A stretch of 60,427 nucleotides of DNA from Branchiostoma floridae. Its lineage: Eukaryota; Chordata; Leptocardii; Amphioxiformes; Branchiostomatidae. The stretch covers positions 3,335,030-3,395,456 of the forward strand of contig NC_049987.1 of assembly GCF_000003815.2 (NCBI RefSeq). Reading direction: 5' to 3'. Numbering within the stretch: the first letter of the stretch is position 1; every line of letters starts with the position of its first letter. Positions 56,175 through 60,427 of this stretch are shown one piece after another. The notes under the pieces are model-generated. The model was not told the DNA's origin. It worked only from the letters and a program-made list of their open reading frames with translations, and made no database searches. Position numbers and translations under genes: made by a program.

Positions 56175-56206
56175 AGTTTGGTTTGGTTTGGTTTGGTTTG
56201 GTTTAT
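56175..56206. repeat. (GGTTT)n repeat
   Basis: About six copies of GGTTT/TTTGG. Confidence 0.95.
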
Positions 56207-56732
56207 TAAGATTTCCATTAGTGATAATCCACTAGTCTTCCTGTTGAACATATTTAAAAAATGCAAAATAATAGCAACAGAAATATAAACACAAATTATA
56301 ACTTTGAACTAACAATAAGCAAACATAGTGTGAGCTGAAAATCTGTGATGTACATACATCAAGTAAAATTAAATAAATCAACTGTGCTCCTATTTATACA
56401 ACGAAATGTCTATTTGAATCAACATAAAACTTGATAACATTAACTCAAAATCGGAGTGGGAGAGGTCAAATGTCGAACAAAATCATAGTAAATCAAATAC
56501 AATTTGTACTGGTGTAATGAAACAAAATAGTAAAAGTGCAATAATTAGAATTGTAGCGAATTTGTTACTTTGTATAGTGTACAATTGATTTGAAAAGTTT
56601 GCCTGAAACAAGAAAACTTTCTGTCTTCTAATGGCACGTTACATACGTTACAGAACAGGATAACAAACACATGTATTTGTATGTATTATTTACGATGTGC
56701 GATGTACACAGAAACAAAAGATAGTCATCGTC

Positions 56733-56790
56733 ATGCTTTATTGACACGACAAAAAGTGCAGTCACTTTTTAGCCCAACTATAAACTACAA
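56733..56790 (-). mobile_element. Retroelement 3' end (type B), copy 3
   Basis: Minus strand: AAAAAGTGACTGCACTTTTT then GTCGTGTCAATAAAGCATGA. It matches 26335-26400 closely. It ends about 30 bp from the next MITE. Confidence 0.65.
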
Positions 56791-56818
56791 CATAAAAGAG
56801 AGAAAGATATGTGAGCTA

Positions 56819-57691
56819 AGGCCATACCAATTTAATTAGTTGGTTCTCGGAATCGCCGCTTCTATTTTTCCCAATTTCAAAAAAAAAATAAAATTCGAAT
56901 TTGCATGTTCATGAGAAGAACTCATTTGCATGTTCGTGAGAGTTAAATGGCCCCGTTAGCTACAAGTTGCTTGACAAACTTCGGCTGAGTTAAACAAAAC
57001 TTCTGAAACAAGTACTGGACATGCAAAAACAACTATCACCTGCTTATGTTTTCCTTTGTGTTGTAAATCATCGAAAACCACCGATAGATCGTGAAATTTG
57101 TGCTTGAAAATGACGAAAATAAATGGCCGCCCAAGCCAGCATGTATTTAGTCACAAGTATGTAAATGAGACACAATTTCATGCAAATGAGTACGCCTCTA
57201 GCGATTTTTGTTTAAACTGCAGCTTTCACAAAGAGAATAATGAATCAGACGTTTCAGGCACTCAGGTGAAATGAAGTCATTTTCTTGTTGTTGCTAACTT
57301 ACATTAGACATTATACTATGCTGAAAAAGTTTTTCAACCTTTTTAAAAGATTTTTTAATGTTGTTAATGATTTACTATGATGATTTATTACAACTGTTAA
57401 GCTTTATTACTGTGTGTACTTCTGTAATACTGATTGCATATTTTTTGCATTTGTATTGTTGAAATTATATGTAAAATGTATGCTTACATGCAAATTTTTT
57501 ATGTAATTGTAACTGGATAAATATTCTGCCACACATATACCATGGTTTCAGGTCTGGAATTACCAACCTGAAACTCCTGACCTGAATCCAGACTTGTTGC
57601 AAGTTTTTTTTTTTTTTTTTTTTTTCGCCCTGTCGCTCCAACTTTTTTCTGAAAAAATCCGAGAACCAACAAATTAAATTGGTATGGCCTA
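56819..57691. mobile_element. MITE family F, long copy (873 bp)
   Basis: Left end AGGCCATACCAATTTAATTA then GTTGGTTCTCGG; right end on the opposite strand AGGCCATACCAATTTAATTT then GTTGGTTCTCGG. Arms of about 32 bp differ at one base. The shorter relative at 35177-35558 has the same ends. The interior has a T22-24 run near 57606 and no transposase. The minus-strand 137- and 86-codon frames across the right end are not genes. Confidence 0.88.
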
Positions 57692-57837
57692 AGCAACGAA
57701 TCTTTCCTCTGAGAAAAAATAGAGCATAAAATGGAGGTCCTGTGTCTACAAAGAGCCATAATTGGTTTGTAAAAGAATCCACCACACTTATCAAAAAGAA
57801 AAGTAGTTCTTCCCGGTCTAAGCGAATAAACAATTCC

Positions 57838-57948
57838 AGTCGAAATGGGTTAGGGAATTTCCTGATATGCTTTCGCAACCCTTGCTCCTCCTATTGAGAC
57901 TGCTAGTCCAAACTATCAGTGACAAATTTAGCTGGTCTAAACATGCGG
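57838..57948 (+). mobile_element. SINE body fragment
   Basis: AAATGGGTTAGGGAATTTCC, CGCAACCCTTGCT and GCTGGTCTAAACATG align with 7938-8045 (AATGGGGTAGGGAATTTCCC, CGTAACCCCTGCT, GCTGGTCTCAATCATG). The head with pol III boxes is absent. Confidence 0.7.
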
Positions 57949-59264
57949 TAACTATTAATTAGAAAAGGGATACAAATTACTTTCTTACAAAAATAGCAGA
58001 TATTTTAAAATTTAGTGTTAGAAGTAGCATCTATCGCCTATCGCCGTATAGACCTGCTTGACCAAAAGAACAGGGGATTTAGTGATCGAAAATTGACTGC
58101 TAATGAAAATGCCAACCTAGCATGTTCGCTATATATTTGTGCAATCACCATAAAAACTAATCTAGACCAGGACTGACTCCATGCAAAAGATTGCCCAGGA
58201 ATTGAATATGTATTTTTGAATGACATCCTCATAGTGATAGCGAAGGAAGCTTTGTAGAACCGTATGTTACAAAAGGAATGGCAAGTGTTAGCAAATCACT
58301 CTATCCCTCTACGATAATTGTCTGGTGCTTTTTTTGTCATGATACCCATCAGTATCAAAACATAAATAGGCAATGATATGTAAAATAGATTAAATGAAAA
58401 ATATACAAAGCTTATAAGTCATCTTTATGTAGATACATACAGTACTTAACTTTGTTTCATGACACTTAATAGATTTTGAGAAGAGATGGACTGGTTTATT
58501 GGACACATTAAAAGACACATCGTCCTAGCCCTAGGTCTAAGTTGCAGCGTATTGAAATACAAACTTAATCTCATCATTAAATTCTAGGCAACTTATCTTT
58601 TTAATTTGAAGTAAGCGTTCTTTAAATGTTGCAATGTCAACACTGGAAACTGGTAGAATTGTAGTCATGTGACTGATTTTAAAACTGAAATTGTACAAAA
58701 TAGAAAGAAACGGGCAAATTTTTAATATAATTTTAACTGCATGCTTCAAATGCAAAAGATTGGTGCAGTATTATTATAAATAACACATACAATCCGACCT
58801 ATCTTAATCAACATAAAGAACATTTGTAACCCAGGGCAGTAGCTCCAGCCCTAATTGATGTATTTCTACAGCCAGTCGCATGTGTAAATGTTTATGTTGA
58901 TTTAGGTAAATAGATAACGATTTTTTCTAAATCAAGAAAATTGTCAAAAGAACAAAGCTAATAACCTTATTGCATTATGATGTATAAATTGTCTGCCGTT
59001 TACTCCAAGTCATTACATGTGCGAGATAATCAAAACTTTGCACGTCTATATCACGGGCAATATAACGTTTCGCCTCCTAAAATTTAACTGTTATTCGATA
59101 TATATTTTACGACAGGCCGTTTATGTTTAAAGAAATTGTTAAGCCTGAGGACTTTGGTATTAAGGTATATGACGGCACTTAAAAGTTAGATATGGTAGCA
59201 TGGTAATTTGCACACATTTGCCAAGATGTGCATGTGCATGTTAATCACAACTCAAGAGGGGTTT

Positions 59265-59400
59265 AGATGGATTGTAACGATTGGTCAGTAGGTGGGTAAG
59301 GATCAGGAAAACGAAGGTCAAGTTCGATTTCGTTAGAGTTCCCATAATAGGTTATTGAGGTACTGAAACAGAACATCAGACTTACGTCTGTTCTGGTCAT
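59265..59400 (+). repeat. Dispersed repeat P, copy 4
   Basis: GATTGGTCAGTAGGTGGGTA then GGAAAACGAAGGTCAAGTTC. It aligns with 13765, 34575 and 36137. Confidence 0.55.
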
Positions 59401-60427
59401 GCTATGGTCGTGATGTTTGAGTGGTTGACAACTCTTATGCAGACAATACGTGATATATATCTAAGCAGTCCTTACAGATCTTGAGCAAAGGGTAATTTAC
59501 GCTTTTTTTCACTGCAGGGTCCAGTTTCTTTTCAGACCTGGTAATACAAGGAATTAATGGAATCCGATATTCTTGATTTTCGGTTTGTACATATCCTTCG
59601 TCATAACGTATATTACAGTGATTATACAAATTGGTACCTAATCTAATAGAATTCCATGGTGAGAAATAATGGTAATTTCATACTGGCGACACTACGAAGC
59701 TTGCACCACTAAAGGTTTCTCACAAATGTTATGCAGAAAAGTCATTATTATTACAAGACTTTCATATATTGGAAAACTTATACATAATATATCGGTAGAG
59801 AAGACGAATAACTGAGACAAGCTCTTATTAAGACCTCATTAACATGATCAATAGTAAGATAAGTAATAATACTTAAATGTCATTTTTGCAACGGTGTAAA
59901 GTAATGGACATTTTGTTTAACATCACGTATGATATGATAAATAATTTTGGCTGTTATAGTCTATTTCGATAGGTGAAATTATATAAAAAGAGGAAAAAGA
60001 TGAGCATGCATTCAAGCCTAAACCGGTCATTTTGAAGACAATAGCTTTAAAGCCTGTATTGGAAGTATTTTCGTAAGATATAGCAGAAGAACTTTCAAAA
60101 TCAAACGGAAAGCATTGACATTAGAAAGCATCCCTACAGCTTCTTGGTGACCATTGCATATCAAAGTTAGAATGGATTCCATGCTTTCATTCGCGAAGTT
60201 GTTTTAACGTTACATATAACATCCATCTCAGTGTCACCAAAATTGAGAAAAATGGATTGGCCTATTTTCTGCATGTCCTCATTCGAGAAGATTTATTACA
60301 AACATTGGTGAAGTTATTTCCTATCGTTTCTCTGATTTATGAATTCAAAAGCAATCGTACCAGAGCTCAAGAAAATAAAGTGAATCTTGTAACCCATCAC
60401 AGTGAAAATAACGACGAGGTAACGTAG

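Larger units (their letters stand above)
52301..56732. other. Long intergenic stretch, no gene recognised
   Basis: Features are a CA microsatellite (53229-53285) and a GGTTT pentamer repeat (56175-56206). No signal-peptide exon matching the phase 1 entry of the Kirrel-like gene could be identified on the minus strand. Other open frames lack domains. Confidence 0.4.
57692..60427. other. Intergenic, SINE fragment and repeat P copy
   Basis: 57838-57948 is a fragment of the SINE at 7674, and 59265-59400 is a repeat P copy. No gene is seen; open frames are short and lack domains. Confidence 0.4.

Noticed and set aside
1-60427. CRISPR array, bacterial operon or phage-like system
   Set aside because: The repeats found are microsatellites, satellites and transposon arms; none has regular repeat-spacer structure, and introns show a eukaryotic genome.

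Overview
The window looks like nuclear DNA of an invertebrate deuterostome and is most consistent with amphioxus (Branchiostoma). That is inference. The supporting observations are AT-rich intergenic DNA, compact genes split by spliceosomal introns, IgSF and LRR cell-surface receptors, and a dense mix of short DNA transposons, tRNA-derived SINEs and 5'-truncated non-LTR retrotransposons. I see no bacterial operons, no CRISPR array and no intact autonomous transposon.

Two protein-coding genes can be supported. (1) A two-exon gene on the + strand (11072-11942 joined to 12318-12610) encodes a 387-residue type I membrane protein: signal peptide, a few leucine-rich repeats, an LRR C-terminal cap, a Thr/Ser-rich stalk, one transmembrane helix, and a short tail with two tyrosine motifs (YEEI and YNNE) that resemble SH2-docking sites. 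(2) An eleven-exon gene on the - strand (51601 down to 42004) encodes five Ig domains, a transmembrane helix and a cytoplasmic tail. Its layout and first Ig domain resemble the Kirrel/Neph (nephrin-related) adhesion receptors. All splice phases agree and give 639 codons with no stop. The signal-peptide exon and the true C-terminal exon were not found.

Most of the rest is transposon-derived. 0-8.8 kb: a GAATG/CATTC-rich block, a ~68-bp tandem repeat, a foldback MITE carrying a second element, two copies of one retroelement 3' end, a tRNA-SINE and a hAT-like element. 12.8-17.3 kb: a run of TTAA-associated elements and a GAGT satellite. 20-34 kb: a truncated LINE reverse transcriptase, three more retroelement coding relics, several MITEs and a CpG-rich palindrome. 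35-41.6 kb: mostly featureless DNA with three inverted-repeat elements; one, at 41360-41611, has 70-bp arms that match at 66 positions. 42-51.6 kb: the Kirrel-like gene, whose introns hold at least six element relics. 52-60 kb: a Penelope-like relic, a CA microsatellite and an ~870-bp inverted-repeat element.

The two genes do not obviously work together. Both are cell-surface receptors of the kind used for adhesion or recognition. The retroelement relics share 3' ends across the window and nested insertions give a relative order of events. Family names come from reading the sequence; no database search was possible.
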